NCBI GenBank assembly: GCA_019240635.1 | Contig: JAFAYA010000005.1 | Coordinates: 1-64,000 of the forward strand | Direction of reading: 5' to 3' | DNA from: Acidisphaera sp. | GTDB lineage: Bacteria; Pseudomonadota; Alphaproteobacteria; Acetobacterales; Acetobacteraceae | Length of the DNA stretch: 64,000 nucleotides | Shown here: positions 8,411 through 17,318 of the stretch, one piece after another | Layout of the letters: every line of letters starts with the position of its first letter | Position numbering within the stretch: position 1 is the first letter of the stretch | Position numbers and translations under genes: made by a program | Notes under the pieces: model-generated | What the model was told of the DNA's origin: nothing | Databases searched by the model: none | The model's input: only the letters and a program-made list of their open reading frames with translations

Positions 8411-11400
8411 TCGTCCCCCGGCTGAACGCGGCCCTTGCGCAATGCGCAGGTAAACGCCTTGTTTTCGTGCATGGAGCTGTTGGGGTCGGCGACAACCGCG
8501 GTCAGCGCGTTCGCGACATCACCGACGGCAAAACCCTGCCAGCCGAAATGGTAGGGCATGCCGATCTGATAGACGCGCTTGCCGTCGATCTCGAACGGGC
8601 GCAGGCGGTCGGTGACCAGCGCCTTGCTTTCCACTTCGCCGCGCAACGTGGAGACGACGATCCAATCGGTGTTGCCGATGTCGAGTTCGGCCGCAAGCTC
8701 GGTCGGGATTTCGCAGAACTGCTCGGGCTGCAACTCCGCCAGAATCGGCACGCCGCGCGTAGAGCCGCCGCCGGACTGGTGCTCGGTGACGCGGTACGTG
8801 GTCATCACGTGCGGGAAGCGGGGATCGCCGATCTCGTGATACCGATTATCCGGCCGCAACCATTTTTTGACGACCGGATTGTCCTGCTGCGCATAGAGCG
8901 GGTTGTGCACGGGACTATCGACCGGCTCGTAGTGGGTCGGCAGCGGTCCGTCCTTCAGGCCGGACGGCGCGAACACCGCGGCCTTGCCGTCGGCGATCAT
9001 GATGAACGGCGAGCGGCCGTCCAGCGCCTCCATGCCCTTCGGCTTCTTCGTGTAGTCCGGCTGGTAGTCCGGCGGCGTGGTTTCGGAAAAATCCGGCACG
9101 TCGCGGCCGATCCATTTCCGCGCGCCCGCATCCCACCAGACCAGCTTCTTGCGCTCCGACCACGGCTTGCCGTCCGGGTCGGCGGAGGCGCGGTTGCACA
9201 GGGTGCGGCGATTGGAGGGCCATGCGAAAGCCCAACCGAGATGCGTGCCGGGTCCGTCCGGCGCGTCCGGCACGCGCGAGCGCGAGGCGTTGTGGTCCTC
9301 GCTCGGATAGACGCCGCTATACGTCCAGACGCCGCAGGCGGTCGAGCCGTCGTCCTTCAGCGCCTTGTAGTCCGCCACCTGCTTGCGGTCGGCCACCGTC
9401 CAGCCGTTCATCTCCTTCAGGATGTCGTCGGCCGAGGGATCGTCGTATTCGCCCTCCAGGTGATAATCGAGCGTAATGGCCTGGATCGGTGCGTCGCGCG
9501 CCTGCGTGCTCTCGGCGTGCATCGCCTTCAGCCGACGCGCGAGGTGATAGACGAACCAGCTTTCGGATCGGCTGTCGCCCGGCGCCTCCACCACCTTGTC
9601 GTGCCACTGCACCAGGCGGTGCGTGTTGGTGTAGGTGCCCGGCTTTTCGCCGGCGAGCGAGGAGGGCAGCAGGAAAATCTCCGTGCCGATATCCTCGCTC
9701 CGCAGCTCGCCTTTCTGCACCAGCCTGCCGTTGCGCCAGAACGAGGCGGTGTCGCTCTCCATGAAGTCGCGCACGACCAGCCATTCGAGCTTGGCGAGGG
9801 CGCGCTGCACCATGTCGGCGTTGCTGCCGCCGATCACCGGGTTCTGGCCGAGCACGTACATGCCGCGGATCAGTCCGTCGCGCATGGCGACCGTCATCGG
9901 CAGCATGGAATGGTCGCCGACGATTTTCGGCACCCACTCGTAGCCGTACTGGTTGGCTTCGGTGGCCGCCTCGCCGTACCAGGCTTTTAGCAGGCTCACC
10001 ATGTATTTCGGCAGGTTGTGCCACCAGCCGGTGTCGGTCGTCTCGGCCTTCAGGTAGTCGGCGAGCGTCGCGTGCGGCATGTGCGCGTTCGGCTGCGGCA
10101 GGTAGCTCGGCAGCATGTCGTAGAGCGTGGGCACGTCGGTCGAGCCCTGGATCGTCGAATGGCCGCGGAGTGAGATGATGCCGCCGCCGGGGCGGCCGAC
10201 ATTGCCGAGCAGGCTCTGGATGATCGCGGCGGCGCGGATCATCTGCACGCCCGTGCTGTGGTGCGTCCAGCCGACCGCGTAGCAGACGACGCCGGTGCGC
10301 TCGCGGCCGGAATTCTTTGCCCAGGCTTCGCACACTTTTACGAACACGTCGCGCGGACAGCCGGTGACCCGCTCCACCATCTCCGGCGTGTAGCGGGCGT
10401 AGTGCCGCTTCATGATCTGATAGACGCAGTTCGGGTGCTGCAAGGTCAGGTCGCTCGGCGGGGGCGCCTCCGACAGGCGTTTGGCGTGCTCGCGTCGCTC
10501 GGGCGTGGTGCTCGGCAGGTGCTCGGAGAGCGAGGAGGGAATTTCCTCGCCTTCATACTGCCAGGTATCGACCTTGTAGCTGCGGGTCTTGTCGTTCCAT
10601 CCGGAGAACAGGCCGTCGGCCTCGGCGTCCTTGAAGCCTGCCTCGATGATGGTGGCGATATTCGTATAGTTCAGCGCGTAGTCGCGGAACCAGAGATCAT
10701 TTTCCAAGATGTAGCGGATCACGCCGCCGAGAAAGGCGATGTCGCTGCCGGCGCGCACTGGGGCGTAGATGTCGGCCATCGCCGAAGTGCGGGTGAAACG
10801 CGGATCGGCATGCACGATGGTCGCGCCGTGATCCTTCGCCTGCAGCACGTGGCGGAAGGCGATCGGGTGGTTCTCCGCCATGTTGGACCCCATGATCAGC
10901 ACAAAATCGCTGTTCGCGAGATCCCATTGCGGCAGGGTCGCCGCGCCGCGGCCGTATGTGGCACCCAGACTGGGGACCGAAGAAGAGTGTCAGATGCGCG
11001 CCTGGTTCTCTATCCAGACCATGCCCAGCGCGCCGCCGAACACCTTCTTGATGATGTAGTTCTCCTCGTTGTCCAGCGTGGCGCCGCCGAGCGAGGCGAT
11101 GCCGAGCGTGTGGTTGACCGTGGTGCCGTCCGGCAGCTTTTCGACAAACGTCTCGTCGCGGGTGCGCTTCGTGAGATAGGCGATGCGGTCCATCGCCCAG
11201 TCGAGGCTGCGCTCCTCCCAGTGATCGGAATGGGGCGCGCGGTATTTGACCTTGGTCTCGCGCAGCGGGCTGTTCAGCCATCCGGCCGTGGCGGACCCTT
11301 TCGGGCAGAGCGTGCCGGCGTTGACCGGGCTGCGCGGATCGCCTTCGACATGGATCACCTGGTTGCCGCGCGCGTACAGCAGCTGCGAGCAGCCGACGGC

Positions 11401-11583
11401 GCAGTATGGACAGATGACCGTGCCGACCTTGTCGGCCTGTTCGAGGCGCGGCCGCAGCGCCTCGGACTGCGTGCTGCGGGCCGCGTCCGACGCAGAACTC
11501 TGTCCGGCAAGCTGGCGCGGCAGCGACCAGTCGCGCAAGAAACCGCGCGCCCGCTTGCCGATCCCTGGCCTGATTTCCTTCAT
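8407..11583 (-). CDS. fdhA: Formate dehydrogenase catalytic (alpha) subunit, selenoprotein (in-frame TGA at 10990-10992 = Sec)
   Basis: ORFs 10990..11730(-) and 8407..10902(-) share a frame and are separated by one TGA. Joined: MKEIRPGIGKRARGF...GTVICPYCAVGCSQLLY...MVWIENQARI-U-HSSSVPSLGATYGRGAATLPQWDLANSDFVLIMGSNMAENHP..., matching the FdnG-type ARVUHS...GRGAMTN..IMGGN.AE.HP pattern. Confidence 0.93.
10948..10992 (-). promoter_or_regulatory. Bacterial SECIS element downstream of the Sec UGA
   Basis: mRNA: UGA CACUCUUCUUCGGUCCCCAGUCUGGGUGCCACAUACGGCCGC. Hairpin CCC-AGUCU-GGG (plus strand cccagactggg, 10964-10974), apical loop AGUCU 19-23 nt after the UGA. Confidence 0.85.
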
Positions 11584-11587
11584 CGCA

Positions 11588-11896
11588 TCACTCCCCCAGC
11601 GGCCGCGCGGATTCGAAGACATGGTGCACCCGGGCCAGCAGCACGCCCTTCGGGTCGTCGCACTCGACCTCGACATGGCGCTGCGCGCGCATCGCTCGCT
11701 GCAAATCAGCCCACCCCGCCGCGCAGCCATGCGCGAGTTGGCAGAGCAGGTGCACGCCGTCGTCGGCCAGCAGACCGAACCGGTCTTCCTGGATGACGGT
11801 GATCACTCCGCCGACGCGCCGGCGGCCTTGCCGCGCCACGCGCTCGTGATGCGTACGCTGTCGCAAGGTCGGCCTCCTCAAATCCCGGATGCGCAC
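11588..11896 (-). CDS. Small hypothetical protein upstream of formate dehydrogenase alpha subunit (~102 aa)
   Basis: GTG start at 11894-11896: (M)RIRDLRRPTLRQRTHHERVARQGRRRVGGVITVIQEDRFGLLADDGVHLLCQLAHGCAAGWADLQRAMRAQRHVEVECDDPKGVLLARVHHVFESARPLGE; 4 nt from fdhA start. Confidence 0.65.
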   Translation of the reverse strand: MRIRDLRRPTLRQRTHHERVARQGRRRVGGVITVIQEDRFGLLADDGVHLLCQLAHGCAAGWADLQRAMRAQRHVEVECDDPKGVLLARVHHVFESARPLGE

Positions 11897-11928
11897 CGGA
11901 ACGCCGGGGTGTGACAGCCGGTTGCGCG

Positions 11929-12117
11929 CTACGGATCGACGGTGGCGGCGCAGCTGTCGGTCGGCACGGCCGCCGGGTGGCCGACGAGCGGCACCGCCTT
12001 CAGCCCGGCGGAGGCGACCCGGCAGGGTGCCGCGAGCAGGCCGCATCCTGCCAGCGCGCCCGCCGCCGTGAGAAGCAGGAGCCAGAGACGGAGGTAACGG
12101 AACAGTGGTGGCGGCAT
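11929..12117 (-). CDS. Small lipoprotein (possibly DUF6726-like)
   Basis: MPPPLFRYLRLWLLLLTAAGALAGCGLLAAPCRVASAGLKAVPLVGHPAAVPTDSCAATVDP; signal peptide with LAGC lipobox. Family name from memory. Confidence 0.65.
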   Translation of the reverse strand: MPPPLFRYLRLWLLLLTAAGALAGCGLLAAPCRVASAGLKAVPLVGHPAAVPTDSCAATVDP

Positions 12118-12283
12118 CGAAAATAGATTAGCACAGCGGCGGGACGCGCGCGCCGGGGGTCGGCGCGGGCCAGCCCATGGCTGGGAGGGGGAGGACGGCT
12201 GGTCGCCGCTGGCCTGCGTCTTGCTTGGCCTTTGTCTGCGCGAGACGCTGCCGGACAACCCGCCGCCGTATCGATCCAGGAGG

Positions 12284-13537
12284 ATGAACTTGACACAGAT
12301 TACGCGACGTTCCGCTGGCCGGCTGATCGCCGGCGCCGCCGCCATCACCGCGATCGGCGCCCGCGTCTCGTCGGTGCACGCCGCGGACAAGGAAGTGACC
12401 GTCGGCATCAACCTGCCGTTCACCGGCGCCGACGCCGAGAGCGCGACGCGCATCAAGAACGGCGCCGTGCTCGCGATCGACGACGCGAACGCGAAGGGCG
12501 AAGTGAAGGGCTACAAGATCAACATCATGCTGCTGGATGACGGCACCGCCACCGCCGGCCAGTACGATCCGGCCCAGGCCGCGACCAACGCGCGCAAGAT
12601 GGCGTCGGACCGCAGCGTCGTCGCCGCTGTCGGCCCGCAGATGAGCGGCTCCGGCAAGGCTATGGCGCCGATCCTGAGCCAGGCCGACCTGGCCATCATC
12701 ACGCCGTCCTCCACCAATCCCGATATCACGGACCCGAAATTCGCCGCGCAGTACAAGCCGGGCGGCAAGGCGATCTACTTCCGCACGGTGACCACGGACG
12801 CCTACCAGGGCCCGAACATGGCGAACTACTTCGCCGAGACGCTGAAGGCGAAAGCGCTGTTCGTGCTGGACGACAGCGGCGCCTACGGCGTGGGCATCGC
12901 CGACGCGTTCCAGGCCCAGGCGCAGAAGAAGGGCATCAAGATCATCGGCCGCGACCGGCTCGACCCTAAGGCGGCCGACTACTCGACCGTTATGACGAAG
13001 ATCAAGTCGCTCAACCCCGACAGCCTCTACTACGGCGGCGTGATGCAGGCCGGCGTGAAGGTGGTCAAGCAGTCGTACGACATCCTGCCCAACATCATCA
13101 AGGCCGGCGGCGACGGCGTCTATGCACCGGAACTGCTGAGCGGCGCCGGCTTCCCGGCCGCCGAGGGCTGGTACGCCACCAACGCCTCGCCGCACATGAC
13201 CGAGGACGCCAGCGTCGAGAACTGGATGAAGCGCTATAACGACAAGTTCGGCATGTCCCCGGACGACTACGCGATCACGTCCTACGACGCCGCGCTGGTG
13301 ATCATCGACGCGATCAAGAAGGTGGCGGCCAGCGGCAAGCCGGTGACGCGCGAGGCGGTGCGCGACGCGATCCAGAACACCAGCCTGAACACGCTGCAAG
13401 GCCAGGTCAAGTTCGACGAGAACGGCGACCTGGTATCGAAGGTCGTCAGCATCTTCCAGGTTAAGCGCGACACGCGCTATCCGGCGGACGACATGGTGCA
13501 CAACTTCCGCTACATCGGGGTCGCGCCGCAGACCTGA
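12284..13537 (+). CDS. Branched-chain amino acid ABC transporter substrate-binding protein
   Basis: MNLTQITRRSAGRLIAGAAAITAIGARVSSVHAADKEVTVGINLPFTGADAESATRIKNGAVLAIDDAN...; Shine-Dalgarno AGGAGG upstream; followed by livH/M/G/F. Confidence 0.94.
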   Translation: MNLTQITRRSAGRLIAGAAAITAIGARVSSVHAADKEVTVGINLPFTGADAESATRIKNGAVLAIDDANAKGEVKGYKINIMLLDDGTATAGQYDPAQAATNARKMASDRSVVAAVGPQMSGSGKAMAPILSQADLAIITPSSTNPDITDPKFAAQYKPGGKAIYFRTVTTDAYQGPNMANYFAETLKAKALFVLDDSGAYGVGIADAFQAQAQKKGIKIIGRDRLDPKAADYSTVMTKIKSLNPDSLYYGGVMQAGVKVVKQSYDILPNIIKAGGDGVYAPELLSGAGFPAAEGWYATNASPHMTEDASVENWMKRYNDKFGMSPDDYAITSYDAALVIIDAIKKVAASGKPVTREAVRDAIQNTSLNTLQGQVKFDENGDLVSKVVSIFQVKRDTRYPADDMVHNFRYIGVAPQT

Positions 13538-13577
13538 TCGCCAGACCTGACGCGGCGGCACACCCGAAGAGCGACGT

Positions 13578-14507
13578 ATGAGCACTTTCGACCTGCTGCT
13601 GCAGCAGACCATCAACGGGCTGAGCCTCGGCGCCATGTACGCGTTACTGGCGCTGGGGTTCACCCTGGTCTACGGCATCCTGGAGCTGATCAACTTCTCG
13701 CACTTCAACGTCTTCATGGTCGGCAGCTTCGTCGCCCTGTGGACGCTCCAGGCACTCGGCATCTCCGGGCAGAGCGTGATCCTCACCGGGCTGCCGCTGG
13801 TCGGCGTTCTGCTGGCCGCCTTCGCCGTGACGATGGTGTTCTCCGGTCTGCTCGGTGTGGCGATCGAGCGGATTTCGTTGCGGCCGCTGCGCAACGTCAA
13901 GGGGCCGGCGGCGATGATCACCACGATCGGCGTCTCGTACATCCTGTTCAACATCATCCTGCTGACCGTGGGCGCGGATTCGAAGAACTTCCCCAATCCG
14001 CTGCCCACGGCGCGCTTCCAGATCGGCGGCGCCATCCTCGAGCTGCGGGAAATCCTGATCTGGGTCGTCTCGCTCGTGCTGATGCTCGGCCTCTACCTGT
14101 TCGTGCAGAAGAGCCGGCTCGGCAAGGCGATGCGCGCGACCGCGCAGGACCCGGAGGCCGCGCGCATGATGGGCGTGGAGGTCGATCGCGTCATCATCAC
14201 CGCGTTCTTCCTGGGCTCGGCGCTGGCCGGCGCGGGCGGGCTGATCTTCGGTCTGTACTACAACTTCACCAGCTTCATCATCGGCTTCACCGCCGGGCTG
14301 CGGGCGTTCACCGCGGCGGTGCTCGGCGGCATCGGCAACGTGCCGGGCGCTATGATCGGCGGTGTGCTGATCGGGCTGATCGAGACGATGGGCGGCCAGT
14401 TCATCGCCACCGCCTGGACCGACGTCATCATCTTCTCGATCCTGGTGCTGGTGCTGGTGTTCAAGCCCACCGGGCTGTTTGGCACGCTGACGCCGACCAA
14501 ATCCTGA
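13578..14507 (+). CDS. livH: Branched-chain amino acid ABC transporter permease LivH
   Basis: MSTFDLLLQQTINGLSLGAMYALLALGFTLVYGILELINFSHFNVFMVG... Confidence 0.94.
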   Translation: MSTFDLLLQQTINGLSLGAMYALLALGFTLVYGILELINFSHFNVFMVGSFVALWTLQALGISGQSVILTGLPLVGVLLAAFAVTMVFSGLLGVAIERISLRPLRNVKGPAAMITTIGVSYILFNIILLTVGADSKNFPNPLPTARFQIGGAILELREILIWVVSLVLMLGLYLFVQKSRLGKAMRATAQDPEAARMMGVEVDRVIITAFFLGSALAGAGGLIFGLYYNFTSFIIGFTAGLRAFTAAVLGGIGNVPGAMIGGVLIGLIETMGGQFIATAWTDVIIFSILVLVLVFKPTGLFGTLTPTKS

Positions 14508-14523
14508 GACGGAGGCGCTAGGC

Positions 14524-16548
14524 ATGGCCTCGGAGGCGACCACCACCACCGCTGCGGTGCCGCGCCGGCGCTCCTTCGCGCTGGCCGCAACCCCGCGGCG
14601 ACGGCAGATGATCCTGGTCGCGTTCATCGTCGCCGCGGCGCTGTTCCCGATCCTGCACAACAACGACGCAGACATCGACGCCGGGGCGAACGCGCTGGCC
14701 TACGCGACGCTCGCACTCGGGCTGAACATCGTCGTCGGCTTCGCCGGCCTGCTCGATCTCGGCTACGCCGCCTTCTTCGCGATCGGCGCCTATACCTACG
14801 GCATCCTCTCTTCCTTCCAGCTCGAGCCGGCCTGGACGCCGTTCTGGGAACCCTTCGCCTGGCTGGAGCTGGTGCAGCGCATGCCCCAGCCCGGCGGCGA
14901 TGTCGTGCACTTCACGCTGTCCTTCTGGCTCGCCTTGCCGCTCGCGGCGTCGATCGCCGCGTTCTTCGGCGTGCTGTTCGGCGCGCCCACGTTGCGCCTG
15001 AAGGGCGACTACCTGGCAATCGTGACGCTCGGCTTCGGCGAGATCGTGCCGATCATCGCGCGCAACTGGTCCTCGCTGACCAGCGGCGCGATGGGGCTGA
15101 ACGGCATCGCCGCGCCGCACCTGTTCGGCTTCAACTTCGGCATCGACGCCGAGCCGTATTTCTATGTCGCGCTGAGCATGGTGGTGCTGCTGATCTTCGT
15201 CAGCTTCCGGCTGCGCGATTCGCGCATCGGCCGGGCCTGGATGGCGATCCGCGAGGACGAGATCGCCGCCAGCGCCATGGGGGTCGATCTGGCGCGGCTG
15301 AAGCTGCTGGCGTTCGCGATCGGCGCCGCCTTCGCCGGCATGACCGGCACGTTCTATGTGGCGAAGCTGCAGACCGCGACGCCGGAGATGTTCGGCTTCC
15401 CGGTCTCGGTGATGATCCTGGTCATGGTCGTGCTGGGCGGCATGGGCAGCGTGCTCGGCGTCGTCGTCGGCGCCATCCTGCTCCAGCTCCTGCAGTCCTG
15501 GTTCCTCGAGGACCTCACCACCTGGCTGCACGCGCTGGGCCGCCTGGTCGGCAGCGACCTTCTGCAGCGGGTCGATCTCGTCGAATCGATCGAGCTGATC
15601 TTCGGCATCATCCTGGTCGTCATGATGCTGTTCCGGCGCCAGGGACTGATCCCGGCGACGCGCCGGCCGGCGGCGCTCAGCTTCGAGCAGCAGCACGCCG
15701 AAGTGCGGCGGGGCAGCGCCATCGGGCTGAAGGGTTTTTCTGGCGAGAAGACCGATGTTCCGGCGCTGGAGGTGCGCGGCGTGACGGTGCGCTTCGGCGG
15801 CCTGGTGGCGCTGCGCAGCATCGACCTGACGGTTCCGGCCGGCGGCGTGGTCGCGGTGATCGGGCCGAACGGGTCGGGCAAGTCCACGCTGTTCAACGTG
15901 ACCACCGGGCTGACGCGCGCGGAGGGCGGCTCGATCAAGCTGTTCGGCGAGGAGATACTCGGCCTGCCGCCGCATAAAGTGCTGGCGCGCGGGGCGGCGC
16001 GGACCTTCCAGAACATCCGGCTGTTTCCCAACCTGACGGTGCTGGACAACGTACTCGTGGGCCAGCACGCGCGGCTGCGCACCCAGGCGCTCGGCGCGGT
16101 GCTGCGCCTGCCGCGCACGCGCGCCGAGGAGCGGGCGGCGCGGGAGTGGGCGATGGAGGTCATCGGCATCTTCGGCAACCGGCTGACGCCGCGGGCGCTG
16201 CAGCAGGTCAGCAGCCTCTCCTACGCCAACCGGCGGCGGGTGGAGATCGCCCGCGCCATCGCCTCCCGCCCGCGCGTACTGTTGCTCGACGAGCCGACCG
16301 CCGGGATGAACCCCGCCGAGACGATCGAACTGGCCGAGCAGATCAAGCAGTTGCACACGCTCGGCCTGACCGTCGTGCTGATCGAGCACAAGCTCGACGT
16401 CGTCACCAGCCTGGCGCAGAACGTGGTGGTGCTCGACCACGGCGAGAAGCTGGCCGAGGGATTGCCGGAAGAAGTACGGCGCAACGAGGCGGTGCTGACC
16501 GCCTATCTCGGCCGCAACGCCGGCGCCGGGAGTGCAGCGCTTGTCTGA
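14524..16548 (+). CDS. Fused LivM permease / LivG ATP-binding protein
   Basis: N-terminal LivM (NALAYATLALGLNIVVGFAGLLDLGYAAFFAIGAYTYG) continuous with C-terminal ATPase (GPNGSGKSTLFNVTTGLTRAEGG, LLLDEPTAGMNP). Confidence 0.93.
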   Translation: MASEATTTTAAVPRRRSFALAATPRRRQMILVAFIVAAALFPILHNNDADIDAGANALAYATLALGLNIVVGFAGLLDLGYAAFFAIGAYTYGILSSFQLEPAWTPFWEPFAWLELVQRMPQPGGDVVHFTLSFWLALPLAASIAAFFGVLFGAPTLRLKGDYLAIVTLGFGEIVPIIARNWSSLTSGAMGLNGIAAPHLFGFNFGIDAEPYFYVALSMVVLLIFVSFRLRDSRIGRAWMAIREDEIAASAMGVDLARLKLLAFAIGAAFAGMTGTFYVAKLQTATPEMFGFPVSVMILVMVVLGGMGSVLGVVVGAILLQLLQSWFLEDLTTWLHALGRLVGSDLLQRVDLVESIELIFGIILVVMMLFRRQGLIPATRRPAALSFEQQHAEVRRGSAIGLKGFSGEKTDVPALEVRGVTVRFGGLVALRSIDLTVPAGGVVAVIGPNGSGKSTLFNVTTGLTRAEGGSIKLFGEEILGLPPHKVLARGAARTFQNIRLFPNLTVLDNVLVGQHARLRTQALGAVLRLPRTRAEERAAREWAMEVIGIFGNRLTPRALQQVSSLSYANRRRVEIARAIASRPRVLLLDEPTAGMNPAETIELAEQIKQLHTLGLTVVLIEHKLDVVTSLAQNVVVLDHGEKLAEGLPEEVRRNEAVLTAYLGRNAGAGSAALV

Positions 16549-17281
16549 GGCCGCCGACCTGCTGCTGGAGTTCAAGGACGTCGACACCTATTACGGCGAC
16601 CTGCACGTGCTGAAGCAGGTGAACTACACGATCGGCCGCGGCGAGATCGTCAGCCTGCTCGGCGGCAACGCCAGCGGCAAGTCGACGACGATGAAGACCA
16701 TCATGGGCGTGGTGCGCCCGGCGCGCGGCAGCGTGGTGTTCGACGGCAAGCCGATCGAGCGTCTGGCCACCGCCGAGCGGGTGCGGCGGGGGATTGCCCC
16801 GGTGCTGGAGGCGCGCCGGCTGTTTCCGCGCATGACGGTGTTCGAGAACCTGGAGATGGGCGCCTACACCCGCAAGCGCGGGCCCGAGTTCGAGCAGGAC
16901 ATCGAACGCGTCTACGCGCTGTTCCCGCGGGTGAAGGAGCGGCACGCGCAGATCGCCGGCACGCTGTCCGGCGGCGAGCAGCAGATGGTGGCGATCGGCC
17001 GCGCGCTGATGGCGCGGCCGCGGCTGATCTGCATGGACGAACCCTCGATGGGGCTGGCGCCGAACTTCGTCGAGCAGGTCTTTGCGACGATCCAGGAGAT
17101 CAACCGTCAGGGTACGACGATCTTCATGGTCGAGCAAAACGCCAACATGGCGCTGACGGTCGCGCATCGCGCCTACGTGCTGCAGACCGGCCAGGTCGTG
17201 CTGTCCGGCACCGCGGAGGCGCTGCGGAAAAACCCCTCGATCCGCGAGGCCTATCTCGGCGAGATGCAGGTGACGGTCTAG
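16532..17281 (+). CDS. livF: Branched-chain amino acid ABC transporter ATP-binding protein LivF
   Basis: GGNASGKSTTMKTIMGVVRPARG, LSGGEQQMVAIGRALMARPRLICMDEPSMGLAP. Confidence 0.94.
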   Translation: MQRLSEAADLLLEFKDVDTYYGDLHVLKQVNYTIGRGEIVSLLGGNASGKSTTMKTIMGVVRPARGSVVFDGKPIERLATAERVRRGIAPVLEARRLFPRMTVFENLEMGAYTRKRGPEFEQDIERVYALFPRVKERHAQIAGTLSGGEQQMVAIGRALMARPRLICMDEPSMGLAPNFVEQVFATIQEINRQGTTIFMVEQNANMALTVAHRAYVLQTGQVVLSGTAEALRKNPSIREAYLGEMQVTV

Positions 17282-17318
17282 CCGGCGCGGTCAGCACCGT
17301 TGTTGACCTGCATGCAAA

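Noticed and set aside
8407-11730. Formate dehydrogenase alpha as two genes or a nonsense-mutated pseudogene
   Set aside because: The interruption is a single TGA at the catalytic Sec position with a SECIS-like hairpin; both sides are intact and in one frame.
12128-13663. 511 aa minus-strand ORF
   Set aside because: Antisense to the Liv substrate-binding protein; spurious composition.
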